Shown here: one piece after another, positions 26,942-35,745 of the stretch
How the letters are laid out: each line of letters begins with the position of its first letter
Numbering within the stretch: the stretch's first letter is position 1
Assembly: GCF_029846235.1 (NCBI RefSeq)
Contig: NZ_JARVWP010000011.1
Location: forward strand, 62,001 to 126,000
Source of the DNA: Bradyrhizobium sp. CER78
GTDB taxonomy: Bacteria > Pseudomonadota > Alphaproteobacteria > Rhizobiales > Xanthobacteraceae
Direction of reading: 5' to 3'
Length of the DNA: 64,000 nt
Notes under the pieces: generated by a model
What the model was told of the DNA's origin: nothing
Seen by the model: only the letters and a program-made list of their open reading frames with translations
Databases searched by the model: none
Program-made: the position numbers and the translations under genes

Positions 26942-27160
26942 ATGTGTTCAGCAGGAGGCGTCTTTCCAAGGAGTCCAAAACACCCCGAACATGCATTGGA
27001 GGATCGGGCATTTCGACGATGTGTCGGTAACGCTCATCCAATGGGCCTGGGCCACCTGCAGGGCGCGTGCTGTGAGCGAAACGCGTCAGATCCGCATTTG
27101 CAGGGCGGCGCTCGACCCATTTTAGGGCAGAAACTCTTGGAAAATGGGAGCACCAATGCA

Positions 27161-28024
27161 ATGACCGTTACGATCACCGAGAAAGACAGGTTCGAACAGA
27201 CGCCATACAGCATGTGGCTGCAGACAGATGCTTTGCATTCGATTCAGAGGACGCTGACTGACCATCCTGGGGAGTACTCATTCATTGTCAACTGCCAGGT
27301 AATGGAGCTCTACTGGTCGCTAATTGTCCGAGAACTTCAAGCCGCCCAAGGCCACCTGAGACAGAACGATCTCCCCAAGGCCCAGCAAGCACTGCGGCGG
27401 GTGGTCGATGCGCATGAGCCTCTCAATGCCACATGGCGTTCCCTGTCATGGATGACCCCATCAGACTTGCTTCCAATGCTCGGCGTGGTCGGAACGACTT
27501 TGGGACGCGACACCGCTCTCCAAGGCTGGACTTATAGGCACATGGTCTACCTGTTTGGAATCAAGCAGAGGGAGCATTTGGAGCACTTTAAGCCGCAGCC
27601 GCGGCGATGGCAGCAGCTTAACGAGGCCTTGAGCGCACCGAGCGTCTACGACGATGTATTGGCATTCCTGCACCGTCAAAAGCTACCGATCCCTCGGGGG
27701 CAGTTCGAGCGCGACTTCGCTGAACCGTACCGGCCGAGCCCGGAGGTCGAGCGAGCTTGGCAGATCGCGTACGATGACCGGCCGGAGATCAAGGTCTTGG
27801 GCGAAACGCTCGCTGATATCGCCGAGGAATTCACGACTTGGAAGTATCGCCACTTGATGCTGACCCGGCGTACCCTGGGATCCCGCAATGCCTACTTCGG
27901 CGTCTCCGGAATTTCTTGGCTAACGCCGACTCTTGAAGAGATTCCGTTCCCCGAGCTCTTTTCTGCGAGGACGTTTATCGGTGACCCTCCTACTGGTTGC
28001 CCCGCGGGTAAGGCCAAGGAATAA
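27161..28024 (+). CDS. tryptophan 2,3-dioxygenase-like heme dioxygenase with altered active site
   Basis: A 287-residue member of the tryptophan 2,3-dioxygenase superfamily, near the usual TDO length (about 280-305). The family framework is clear: EYSFIVNCQVMELYWSLIVR (residues 38-57), LQGWTYRHMVYLFG (120-133), ALSAPSVYDDVLAFL, and TTWKYRHLMLTRRTLG (225-240), where His231 aligns with the heme-binding His. Two changes stand out. Cys45 sits where TDO has its distal His (FII-HQ-ELW motif), and the substrate loop GTGGS(E/S)G is replaced by NAYFGVSGIS. The gene lies in the aromatic catabolic island, so a substrate other than tryptophan is likely. The heme oxygenation chemistry is assumed, not shown. 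Confidence 0.78.
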   Translation: MTVTITEKDRFEQTPYSMWLQTDALHSIQRTLTDHPGEYSFIVNCQVMELYWSLIVRELQAAQGHLRQNDLPKAQQALRRVVDAHEPLNATWRSLSWMTPSDLLPMLGVVGTTLGRDTALQGWTYRHMVYLFGIKQREHLEHFKPQPRRWQQLNEALSAPSVYDDVLAFLHRQKLPIPRGQFERDFAEPYRPSPEVERAWQIAYDDRPEIKVLGETLADIAEEFTTWKYRHLMLTRRTLGSRNAYFGVSGISWLTPTLEEIPFPELFSARTFIGDPPTGCPAGKAKE

Positions 28025-28044
28025 CGTTCGGGACAGCGCTAGTT

Positions 28045-28070
28045 GGGAGCGGCCATCGCGGCCGCTTCCC
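28045..28070 (+). terminator. hairpin after the TDO-like gene
   Basis: GGGAGCGGCC and GGCCGCTTCCC form a strong, slightly bulged stem just after the TDO-like gene. No T run follows, so it is a possible rather than typical terminator. Confidence 0.4.
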
Positions 28071-28541
28071 TTCAATCGACCAGGTCTCGCTGCGGCAGTG
28101 GGGGAGCAAGTGGTTCGCGCGGAATAACGAGGCGCTCGACGTGGCGGCAACTGCCTCGGCACCGGCTGCCGTGGGAGAGGTGCAAGCCTGCCTTAAGCCG
28201 AGCATGCGACGAAATTGCCGACCGAGCGCGAGTGCTCCAGAAACCACGAAGGGAACTAAACTCAGCGCCGGAAAGTCTGCCGTTCTTGGGACAATGCTAG
28301 GCTGTCACAGTCGGAGACGTCATCTGTCTAACATCGTTCAGTAGTTGATTGGCGATGGTGTTGGGCAGGGCGCGGATCCTAGGGATATTCATCAATCACC
28401 TCCACGGTCCGTCGCTCGAGAGGACTGGGTCGAGAGGAACCGTAGAGTGCCGCTTTGACGCTGGTCTTGGTTTGAAGGATGCCGATGACCGAATATGATC
28501 GGCATCCTTCGGTATCGCATCGATTTGGCGGACCCTTGCAG
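28071..28541. other. gene-free stretch between TDO-like and azoreductase genes
   Basis: No protein gene was recognised. It includes one inverted repeat at 28475-28509 near the 3' end of the azoreductase gene. Confidence 0.4.
28475..28509. terminator. hairpin at the azoreductase 3' side
   Basis: AAGGATGCCGAT and ATCGGCATCCTT form a perfect 12-base stem with an 11-base loop about 30 bases past the azoreductase stop. It is not followed by a T run on either side, but the stem is strong. It may stop the azoreductase transcript. Confidence 0.5.
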
Positions 28542-29156
28542 CTATGCTGCTGCCGCGGATATCGCGCCATCAAACTGCTTGACGAAATCGACGAGGGTTG
28601 TCTGGCCTTGATCAACAGTGAGGGTCTTGCCGGCAAGAACCACGTTGACGTCGGTAATGCCGATAAATCCGAGGATCTGCTTGAGATAGGCAGTTGCGAC
28701 GTTGGCTGCCTCAAACGGAGCTCCAGGAGAGAAGTCGCCGCCGGTCGAGAGGATAACGGTCGCCTTCTTGTTCTTCAGCATGCCCTCGTAGGCCATCGAG
28801 ACGGTAACGCCGAGGCGTACGATCTGATCGATATATGCCTTGAGCACCGCGGGAATGGAGAAATTGTACATTGGCGTACCGATGACGATGTGGTCGGCTG
28901 CCACGATCTCGTCGATCAGCGTGTTTGAAGTCGTCAAGGCAGCGGCAAGGTCCGGCGAAAGTTGGTCAGGCGGCGTAAATGAGGCTCTGATCCAAGGAAG
29001 GTCAACGAATTTTAGATTCGATCGTACAAGATCGCGCACCACAATGGACGCATTCGGGTGCGCGCGCGTCCACTTCTCGACGAACTGAGCGGTCAAAATG
29101 CGGGAAGTCGAGTTTTCGAAGCGTGGACTAGCTTCAATCACCAAGAGACAGGCCAT
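28542..29156 (-). CDS. azoR: FMN-dependent NADH azoreductase/quinone reductase
   Basis: A 204-residue flavodoxin-fold AzoR protein at normal length. FMN-binding motif MACLLVIEASPRFENSTSR at the N-terminus, and a second cofactor segment TPMYNFSIPAVLKAYIDQIV with STGGDFSPGAPFEA. These enzymes reduce azo dyes, quinones and nitro compounds with NADH. The start at 29156 puts the first strand in its usual place. It is divergent from the LinD-like gene with an inverted repeat between them. Within the island it would suit reduction of quinones to hydroquinones. Confidence 0.87.
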   Translation of the reverse strand: MACLLVIEASPRFENSTSRILTAQFVEKWTRAHPNASIVVRDLVRSNLKFVDLPWIRASFTPPDQLSPDLAAALTTSNTLIDEIVAADHIVIGTPMYNFSIPAVLKAYIDQIVRLGVTVSMAYEGMLKNKKATVILSTGGDFSPGAPFEAANVATAYLKQILGFIGITDVNVVLAGKTLTVDQGQTTLVDFVKQFDGAISAAAA

Positions 29157-29256
29157 TTCTTTAGCTCCAGATCTGTTAAGCCAGCCGCTCAACAGCGACC
29201 GTCATGGACCTAAGAGCAGCTCGTGAGGGCCGGGAAGTCGGGTGATATTGGACGCA

Positions 29257-29277
29257 TCGTTCCAATAGTTTGAACGA
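29257..29277. promoter_or_regulatory. inverted repeat between azoR and the LinD-like gene
   Basis: TCGTTCCA and TTGAACGA are inverted repeats (one mismatch) with the five-base spacer ATAGT. It lies in the divergent promoter region, and its layout equals the sites at 18311 and 20962. It contains a T-N11-A core. Confidence 0.55.
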
Positions 29278-29435
29278 CAGCCGCAGGGCCTTCGCCGTGA
29301 GGCGTCTCGCCGCGGAAGCGTGTCCAAAATTCTGAACGCTTGGTTCGAAAATGACCGACTTCAGCTCATGCGGCGCGCGTCTATTCTGAAATAAATAGGG
29401 AGCTGTAAGTAGAGCTCGAATATTCAGAGGGCGAG

Positions 29436-30476
29436 ATGAGCACCAAGTCTGGAGTATCTGTCGGAGCGTTGGCGGAGAAGGCGAGGAATTCCGCAGTCGG
29501 GGACCCTTGGCGAAGGTGCATAGTTTCGACCGATAACCCGCGGCCGGTGCCCCGAGACAGCGAATCATCGGTTCCGCGACTTGAGCTGTTCCACTTCGCA
29601 ATGTCGATCTGCTCGCAGAAGATTCGTGGGGCGCTCTTCCAGATTGGCGTCCCATTTGCCAGCAGCGAGCTGGTTATTATGCCGCCGCTCAGTGAAAACT
29701 ATTCAGCGGAGTACGTCGAGCTTCGTATGGCGTCAGCCATCGCACATAGTCGTCCATTCGTGAGCGGCTACACTGGAAGTTCTAGTGTCGAGAACGAAGG
29801 GTTTGATCCTTTAGCAGTACCAACTCTTGTCGATCATCATAGAGGGGAAGCTGTTGCGGATTCACGTCTGATCGCGGCTTACCTGGATATCTTGAGCGGA
29901 GGGGCGTTGGTTCCACTGCAGTGGCAAAATCGGATCTGGAGTGAAATTGCGATCGTGGACGCAATACCACATGCCGGGTTGTTCTACGGCGCCAATCCGG
30001 ACGGCGACCACCGACCAGACGTGATCCGTGCGGGAATGCAGGGGGCTCATAGTAAGAAGATCGAACTGGTCAGTAAGCGCTTGGAGGGTCTGCCTGCGAA
30101 ATCGGCGCTCCGCTCGGCTTATCGGCACAAGATCATCAAGGAAGAAGCGGGGCGCGAGTTCATATCGCGGCCGGCGAACATGCGGGGCATCATCGATTCG
30201 ACGAAGAGCGCCATCACGCAGCTGGATCAAAGGTTAGCGGAGGGCAGGGGCGCATGGTTGGTCCCGGAGGGATTTACCCTGGCTGATATCTTCTGGGGCG
30301 TAAGTCTCTTCCGATTTCTTTACCTTGGATACGATTGGATGTGGAAGGACAGTGCAAGGGTCGCTGGTTACGCTGAACGGCTCTTTGCGTCGCCGGCAAT
30401 GCAGAACGGCGTAATCAATTGGCCAGGTCATCCGCCAGGTGAGCGCATAGAGCGCTGGCAGCGTAGCGGTAAGTAG
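29436..30476 (+). CDS. LinD-like reductive dehalogenase, GST family
   Basis: A 346-residue GST-fold protein, the same length I recall for LinD, the 2,5-dichlorohydroquinone reductive dechlorinase of lindane degraders. Characteristic stretches fit my memory of LinD: LELFHFAMSICSQKIRGAL (Cys59 at the thiol position), SSELVIMPPLSENY, FDPLAVPTLVDHH, and the end WPGHPPGERI. LinD and PcpC remove chloride from chlorohydroquinones using glutathione. It is followed by a glutathionyl-hydroquinone reductase gene, the usual helper for clearing glutathionyl adducts. The name is not given because the substrate here is unknown. Confidence 0.78.
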   Translation: MSTKSGVSVGALAEKARNSAVGDPWRRCIVSTDNPRPVPRDSESSVPRLELFHFAMSICSQKIRGALFQIGVPFASSELVIMPPLSENYSAEYVELRMASAIAHSRPFVSGYTGSSSVENEGFDPLAVPTLVDHHRGEAVADSRLIAAYLDILSGGALVPLQWQNRIWSEIAIVDAIPHAGLFYGANPDGDHRPDVIRAGMQGAHSKKIELVSKRLEGLPAKSALRSAYRHKIIKEEAGREFISRPANMRGIIDSTKSAITQLDQRLAEGRGAWLVPEGFTLADIFWGVSLFRFLYLGYDWMWKDSARVAGYAERLFASPAMQNGVINWPGHPPGERIERWQRSGK

Positions 30477-30638
30477 AACGCGCGTCCGAGCGTACGGGTG
30501 CATTGATATGGACCGAAATCGCGCGAGCTGTTGTGCGTCGCTATTTGTTTGGCGCTTGACGTCGTGCTGGGTGAGGGAGGACCAACCTCACTGGAGCACC
30601 GACAGCGAAAATCTCGAAGTCGCGTGTGGAGAGACATC

Positions 30639-31586
30639 ATGCTTGTCGAAGGCAAATGGGTAACCGGCCGGCCGATCGGTAATGATGCCAAAGGTTCATT
30701 CGTGCGACCGGAATCGGCGTTCCGGAATTGGGTCAGCCCCGACGGAAGTCCTGGACCGAGGGGTGAGTTCAAGGCGGCGTCCGGGCGATACCACCTCTAC
30801 GTCTCGCTGGCGTGCCCTTGGGCGTCGCGAACCCTGATCGCGCGAAGGTTAAAGAAGCTGGACGATGTAATCTCGGTATCGGTGGTCGAGCCTAGGCAGA
30901 CCGATCAGGGTTGGCGCTTCGGCGATTATCCAGGAGCGGACCGGGACGTCATCAATGGCACCACCTATTTGCATGAGGTTTATACGCGCGCGGCGCCGGG
31001 TTACACCGGTCGTGTGAGCGTGCCAGTTCTCTGGGACAAAAAGCTGACGACGATCGTCAACAACGAGTCCGCGGACATCCTGCGCATTCTCAACTCCGGT
31101 TTCGGTGCATTAGCGGACGAAAGCATCGACCTCTATCCCCAAGAGCTTAGGTCCGAGATTGACGCATGGAATGACCGCATCTATCCGAAGTTGAACAACG
31201 GTGTGTATCGTGCCGGCTTCGCGTCTAGCCAGGAAGCATACGAGGAGGCGATCAAAGGCGTCTTTGACATGCTAGGCCAACTCGAAGATCATTTGGCCAC
31301 GCATAAATCGCTGGTCGGAGAGCGGCTGACCGAAGCCGACGTCAGACTGTTCGTCACGCTGATCCGGTTCGATGCAGCTTACTACGGCGCGTTCAAATGC
31401 AACCTGCGGCGCATCGTCGACTACCCTGCTCTCAGCACGTACCTGCGTCGGCTGCTCGGGATACCAGGCATTCGAGAGACGGTCAGTATCGACCATATTA
31501 AGCGCAGCTACTACGCGTTAAAGGCAGTTAACCCGAGCGGCATCGTGCCCGTCGGGCCAGACCTGCAGGCGCTGGGGTTAAGTTAG
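30639..31586 (+). CDS. glutathionyl-hydroquinone reductase
   Basis: A 315-residue GST-Xi enzyme (YqjG/PcpF type). The catalytic motif is CPWAS around Cys59, preceded by ASGRYHLYVSLA, and the family signature PVLWDKKLTTIVNNESADIL follows. The C-terminal helical domain includes EADVRLFVTLIRFDAAYYGA. These enzymes use glutathione to release hydroquinones from glutathionyl adducts, and PcpF works with the dehalogenase of pentachlorophenol breakdown. The ATG at 30639 has GGAGAG upstream. It closes the second catabolic block 163 bases after the LinD-like gene. Confidence 0.87.
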   Translation: MLVEGKWVTGRPIGNDAKGSFVRPESAFRNWVSPDGSPGPRGEFKAASGRYHLYVSLACPWASRTLIARRLKKLDDVISVSVVEPRQTDQGWRFGDYPGADRDVINGTTYLHEVYTRAAPGYTGRVSVPVLWDKKLTTIVNNESADILRILNSGFGALADESIDLYPQELRSEIDAWNDRIYPKLNNGVYRAGFASSQEAYEEAIKGVFDMLGQLEDHLATHKSLVGERLTEADVRLFVTLIRFDAAYYGAFKCNLRRIVDYPALSTYLRRLLGIPGIRETVSIDHIKRSYYALKAVNPSGIVPVGPDLQALGLS

Positions 31587-32441
31587 TCTACGTTGCCGGT
31601 CCCAACTGTCGCGATCAACCTGCATCGAGAATGACTCGGTAACCCACGAATCGATCTCCTCTATTGAGAACGTATCGTGCCCCCTACCGAGAGCCTGTTG
31701 ATGCCCAAGCCCCTTCTCGCCGCCACTCTCGTTGCTGCTGCTATCCTTGCCGCCAACCTGCTTGGCGTAGCCGCGGCCGAGCTCCGTGCCGTGCCGGCGA
31801 CGTCGCAGACCTTGGCCCGACCATATCGATCACGCATGCCCATGTCGCGCACCACCGTGTCATGTTACTCCGTGCACGGCTGGTCTGTTTCGTGCGGAAG
31901 GCCTTATAGTGGCGCATGGATATCGACGTCTTTTCCAAGATCGTCGTTTTTTGCTTGACTCTACTTGATTGACACTTGCGATCTCCGATCAGCCGGCCGC
32001 TTCATTTTTGGGGTGGCTCCGTGTCGGACGTTCATCGATCCCGCCACGGTTAAGACGAAGAAGGCGATCAATCGTCTGCTCGCAACCTGAACGACAGAAC
32101 CTATACCGTCGTATAGCTCATCCTATCCTCCGACCCCAATCGACCGTAAGGATGCGCGAACGTAGCGTTGGCGGTATCGCATCCAAGGTGGAGGCGTACT
32201 CATTGGCAGCAATCTCTCTATAGCAATGGCAATCGCTCTGGGGCGGTCGCCAACGAAGTTCGATAGTCGATCGCGGTGACACACCTAGCCACAAGCGTGT
32301 CGCCGAACTTTGCACACCTCGTCAGCTTGAAGTACGCGTTCCTCGCAGAAGTACGGTCTGCCTAGGATCGAACGTTTGAAGCCGGACTCAGGTGTTCTCA
32401 AAGATGAAACAGATCGTCCGCAATGTCAGCAGGAGACAAAT
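31587..32441. other. gene-poor stretch at the right edge of the island
   Basis: About 850 bases. A small frame at 31701-31958 opens with a signal-like MPKPLLAATLVAAAILAANL and may be the start of a truncated secreted protein. Near 32030-32090 the frame ending RTFIDPATVKTKKAINRLLA looks like a C-terminal remnant of an unknown protein. No intact gene was recognised. Confidence 0.4.
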
Positions 32442-33359
32442 ATGAATGTACATAACGCTTCACAACTCGTTGGATCCAAGCCTGAAGAGCTGGTTCCGTC
32501 GCGCTACGCGGTGCGGGTCGGCGACATCGATGTGCTTGTCGTCAGCGATGGCGTGCTGCCGCTGCCGACCCAGATGCTGGGACACAACGCTGATCCTGCC
32601 GTGCGGGCGGCTTGGCTGCACGACATGTTCCTGCCGGCGGACGCGTTCGACTGGGCGCTGAACGTGGTCATGGTCCGCAGCGGCGGGAAAACCATCCTGA
32701 TCGACGCCGGCCTGGGGGCGGACCCGGACCTGCACCTGCCGCGGGCCGGGCAGACGGTGAAGCGGCTCGAGGCCGCCGGCATCGATCTTTCGTCCGTCAC
32801 CGACGTGGTGCTGACCCACATGCACATGGACCATGTCGGCGGGCTGCTCGTCGACGGCGTGAAGGAGAGGCTGCGTCCGGACCTGCGCATCCACGTCGCT
32901 GAAGCCGAGGTCAAGTTCTGGGAGGCGCCCGATTTCTCCCACGTCTCCATGCCGCCGGGATTTCCGGACGCGCTGCGTGCGACCGCCAAGCGGTTCGCGA
33001 GCGAGTACCGCGACAATCTGCGGACGTTCGACGAGGAGCATGAGGTGGCGCCGGGCGTCGTCGTTCGTCGTACCGGCGGCCACACGCCCGGGCACAGCGT
33101 GGTCCGTCTGGCGTCCGGCGGTGACGCGCTGACATTTGCCGGCGACCTAGTGTTCGCGGTCGGGTTCGAACACCCCGACTGGTACAACGGTTTCGAACAC
33201 GACCCCGAGGAGGCGGCGCGCGCTCGCGTTCGTCTGTTGCGCGAGCTGGCGCAGACGGGCGAGATGCTGGTCGCCACCCACCTGCCGTTCCCGTCGGTCG
33301 GACACGTGGCGGTCGACGGCGACGCCTTCCGCTGGGTGCCGGTGTTCTGGGATTACTGA
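32442..33359 (+). CDS. metallo-beta-lactamase-fold hydrolase
   Basis: A 305-residue MBL-fold protein. The metal-binding motif LTHMHMDHVGGLL sits near residues 125-137, with further ligand regions at GGHTPGHS and AGDLVFA. It resembles N-acyl homoserine lactonases and organophosphate/methyl parathion hydrolase-like enzymes. A strong GCAGGAGA ribosome site lies just upstream of the ATG at 32442. It stands alone after the catabolic island and before an SDR gene. Which ester or lactone it attacks is not visible from the sequence. Confidence 0.82.
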   Translation: MNVHNASQLVGSKPEELVPSRYAVRVGDIDVLVVSDGVLPLPTQMLGHNADPAVRAAWLHDMFLPADAFDWALNVVMVRSGGKTILIDAGLGADPDLHLPRAGQTVKRLEAAGIDLSSVTDVVLTHMHMDHVGGLLVDGVKERLRPDLRIHVAEAEVKFWEAPDFSHVSMPPGFPDALRATAKRFASEYRDNLRTFDEEHEVAPGVVVRRTGGHTPGHSVVRLASGGDALTFAGDLVFAVGFEHPDWYNGFEHDPEEAARARVRLLRELAQTGEMLVATHLPFPSVGHVAVDGDAFRWVPVFWDY

Positions 33360-33772
33360 CCGCCTGTTGAGTTGCGAGCAAGCTAGGGCGTGTCCTCACA
33401 ACTAGCCAGCTCAGAACGGGCATCCAATCCCGTCCGCGCAAAGTCCGTGGAATCGCCATTCCGGCGGTTCCACGTAGGAGGGCTCGAAGGCTAGTAGAGT
33501 TCTACGACGTCGAATCATGAAGCTGTTGAGAGTACCTCGGAGCCAGATCTTGCGCTGACGCGAGGGGCCGTTTCAAAAATGGGTCCGACACTCGCATGGT
33601 CAGATGAAGAACCATGGACGGGTCAGTCGGCGACAGCGTTCGCACCAGTTGAATGGCACGAGAAAATGGCCGATCTCGAGGAATGACCTCTCCATGAAGT
33701 CGACAGAACGATGAAGGAAGCGACTTGGCCGAAATTCGATCTCCCTCCAAGCTATTCAAGAGAGGTTACATG
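33360..33772. other. intergenic stretch with one hairpin
   Basis: A hairpin at 33447-33473 (GTGGAATCGCC and GGCGGTTCCAC, one G-U pair) may end the hydrolase transcript. No gene was recognised in the rest. Confidence 0.45.
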
Positions 33773-34522
33773 ATGAGTGTTCTTCGTGGCAAAACGGCTT
33801 TGGTCACAGGTGGAGCGAGCGGCATCGGGCTGGCTGCTGCAAAGCTGTTCGCCGCAAACGGTGCGCAGGTGATTATCACCGCGCGAACGCAGCCCGCTTT
33901 GGATGCGGCGGTTGCGGAGATTGGAGATCGGACCCTTGCGATCCAGGGAGATGTCTCGGACCTGGCGCATCATGAACAAGTTGCTCAAGACATCCGGCGG
34001 CGATTTGGCGGGTTGGATATCTATTTTGCCAACGCCGGCGTCATTGTCATCAGGCCTTCGAGCGAGGTCGGTATCGATGAGTTCGACGCGCAGTTTGCGA
34101 TCAACGTGCGCGGTGTGTTTTTCGGTGTGCAGAAGGTCGCGCCGTTACTCCGGCACGGCGGATCGATCATTCTGACCAGTTCGATCGCCAGCAGTAAGGT
34201 GCTGGACGGCCATGCGGTCTATGCTGGCAGCAAAGCGGCGATTGAGGCGTTCGCGAGAAGCTGGGCTTTGGAATTCAAGCACCGCGGCATTCGCGTCAAC
34301 GTCCTGAGCCCTGGACCTGTCGACACGCCGATCATCAGCAAGATGGGTGTTTCTGAAAGCGAGAGGCCGTTGTTCGATACCGCGCTGGCGAAGGCAATTC
34401 CGCTCGGCCGGCTCGGCCAGCCCGAAGAACTCGGCCGTGCCGCGTTGTTTCTGGCGTCCGATGCCAGCAGCTTCGTCACCGGTGCCACCTTGCGCGTTGA
34501 CGGCGGCATTTCGCTGGCGTGA
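33773..34522 (+). CDS. short-chain dehydrogenase/reductase
   Basis: A 249-residue classical SDR. The nucleotide-binding TGGASGIGLAAAKLF motif is at residues 12-26, the catalytic Ser in ILTSSIASSK, and the YAGSKAAIEAFA motif with catalytic Tyr and Lys near 150. It ends with ATLRVDGGISLA. Starting at 33773 gives the best ribosome-site spacing (GAGAGG seven bases away); an ATG one codon earlier is also possible. It converges with an AraC-regulator gene on the other strand. Its substrate is unknown. Confidence 0.87.
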   Translation: MSVLRGKTALVTGGASGIGLAAAKLFAANGAQVIITARTQPALDAAVAEIGDRTLAIQGDVSDLAHHEQVAQDIRRRFGGLDIYFANAGVIVIRPSSEVGIDEFDAQFAINVRGVFFGVQKVAPLLRHGGSIILTSSIASSKVLDGHAVYAGSKAAIEAFARSWALEFKHRGIRVNVLSPGPVDTPIISKMGVSESERPLFDTALAKAIPLGRLGQPEELGRAALFLASDASSFVTGATLRVDGGISLA

Positions 34523-34573
34523 AAGATATAAGGGATCGTCATTACTGCCAAATACCTGCTTCGTAAAAGAGAA

Positions 34574-34611
34574 CGACGGCCGGCCCCGATGTGGGGAAAG
34601 GCCGGCCGTCG
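34574..34611. terminator. strong hairpin after the SDR gene
   Basis: CGACGGCCGGCC and GGCCGGCCGTCG form a perfect 12-base stem with a 14-base loop, between the converging SDR and AraC genes. There is no T run. It could end both transcripts or be a structural repeat. Confidence 0.5.
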
Positions 34612-34785
34612 CGACGAGCCGAGCGCATGGGGGCAAGCGCCGCTCGCATCACCTAGCGTCAGGGGGCCGCTAGGATTGCTCGGTCGAACCCGTATCTTGG
34701 GTCCGACTTGAATGGTCGCGATGGCGTAGCGAAATTGACCTGTGGCCGCGCCAGAGCGATTGACTTCATTGAAGAGCTATTGTGG

Positions 34786-35745
34786 TCAACGTGCGCGCCT
34801 TCGCCAATCGCTCGGTGTCTCTCCAGTCAATTTGCGGAACGCGGCCGCAAACGCTGTTTGCGAGCTATAGCCAAGCGCTGCCGCGATCTGCGCCACAGAA
34901 TTGTTTGGGTCACGCAGCATGATGGTTGCCTGTTCGAGTCGATATCGACGAAGCCAGTTATGCGGTGAAAGCCCCGTACTCTCCTTGAACGCACGACAGA
35001 AATGAAACCGCGACAGCCCGGAATCGGAGGCGAGGGCGGTGAGCGAAACGTCCGCATCGCTGTCTGACCGTAACCGCTCGATAGCCCGACGCAATACTGC
35101 CGGTGAGAGGCCGCCAAGTGCGAGGTGATGGGTCTCAGGCTGGCCGGTGTGGGCTGAGAGCATGCGTGTTGCTAGGAGATCGCTTAATTGTTGCCTGAAT
35201 AGATTGTCGAGTGCCTCATTACCCTCGACAGTATCGGCCGCGCTCACGAGCAGCCGTGACGTCACAAGGTCCGGGTACGTCGTTCGCTCGACAAGATCGT
35301 GCGGCGCGATGATGTTCGCTTCTAGCGCGACGCGCGTGAGCGTTGCTTGTGGCAGGTAGAGCTGAATGATATCCATCGGACGGTAGATGTCCCAGCGGGA
35401 CATCGAACCAGCCGGAATGATGGTGACGGTGCCGTCGCGTGCCGTTCCAGTGACAACCGACTTTCCGTTGCGGCGCTCTAGCCGTTGGACCGTACCGACA
35501 TACGTCATGATGACGTGATCGGTCATCGGCTCGACCACCTCGTGAAACGCGTCATGACTCCACTGTGCGATGGCGCCGCCAGATAAATCTGACGCGATGT
35601 GCACCGGCGTCGTCTTCAGAACACGTGACATCTCATTGACTGGACGACGAAGGCCGGTGACCGGCGTGTTGTCGTGCGGTCTGGATATGTCAGTCATCTC
35701 AATTGGAGATTCTTGCGCAACATCACGGATGCGAGGTTTGCTCAT
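34786..35745 (-). CDS. AraC-family transcriptional regulator
   Basis: A 319-residue AraC regulator with an N-terminal cupin-like sensing part and two helix-turn-helix motifs at the C-terminus (LTALASDSGLSRFHFCRAFK, then AQIAAALGYSSQTAFAAAFR). The start at 35745 has GAGGAG eight bases upstream. A small upstream frame overlaps the start as ATGA. It converges with the SDR gene, so SDR and MBL hydrolase are possible targets. A decayed copy of the same C-terminal sequence lies at 51771. Confidence 0.87.
   Translation of the reverse strand: MSKPRIRDVAQESPIEMTDISRPHDNTPVTGLRRPVNEMSRVLKTTPVHIASDLSGGAIAQWSHDAFHEVVEPMTDHVIMTYVGTVQRLERRNGKSVVTGTARDGTVTIIPAGSMSRWDIYRPMDIIQLYLPQATLTRVALEANIIAPHDLVERTTYPDLVTSRLLVSAADTVEGNEALDNLFRQQLSDLLATRMLSAHTGQPETHHLALGGLSPAVLRRAIERLRSDSDADVSLTALASDSGLSRFHFCRAFKESTGLSPHNWLRRYRLEQATIMLRDPNNSVAQIAAALGYSSQTAFAAAFRKLTGETPSDWRRRAR

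Larger units (their letters stand above)
26480..27160. other. intergenic stretch of about 680 bases
   Basis: It contains a rho-independent terminator and a weak version of the island's inverted repeat. Open frames in it show no recognised motif, and no RNA gene was identified. Confidence 0.45.
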
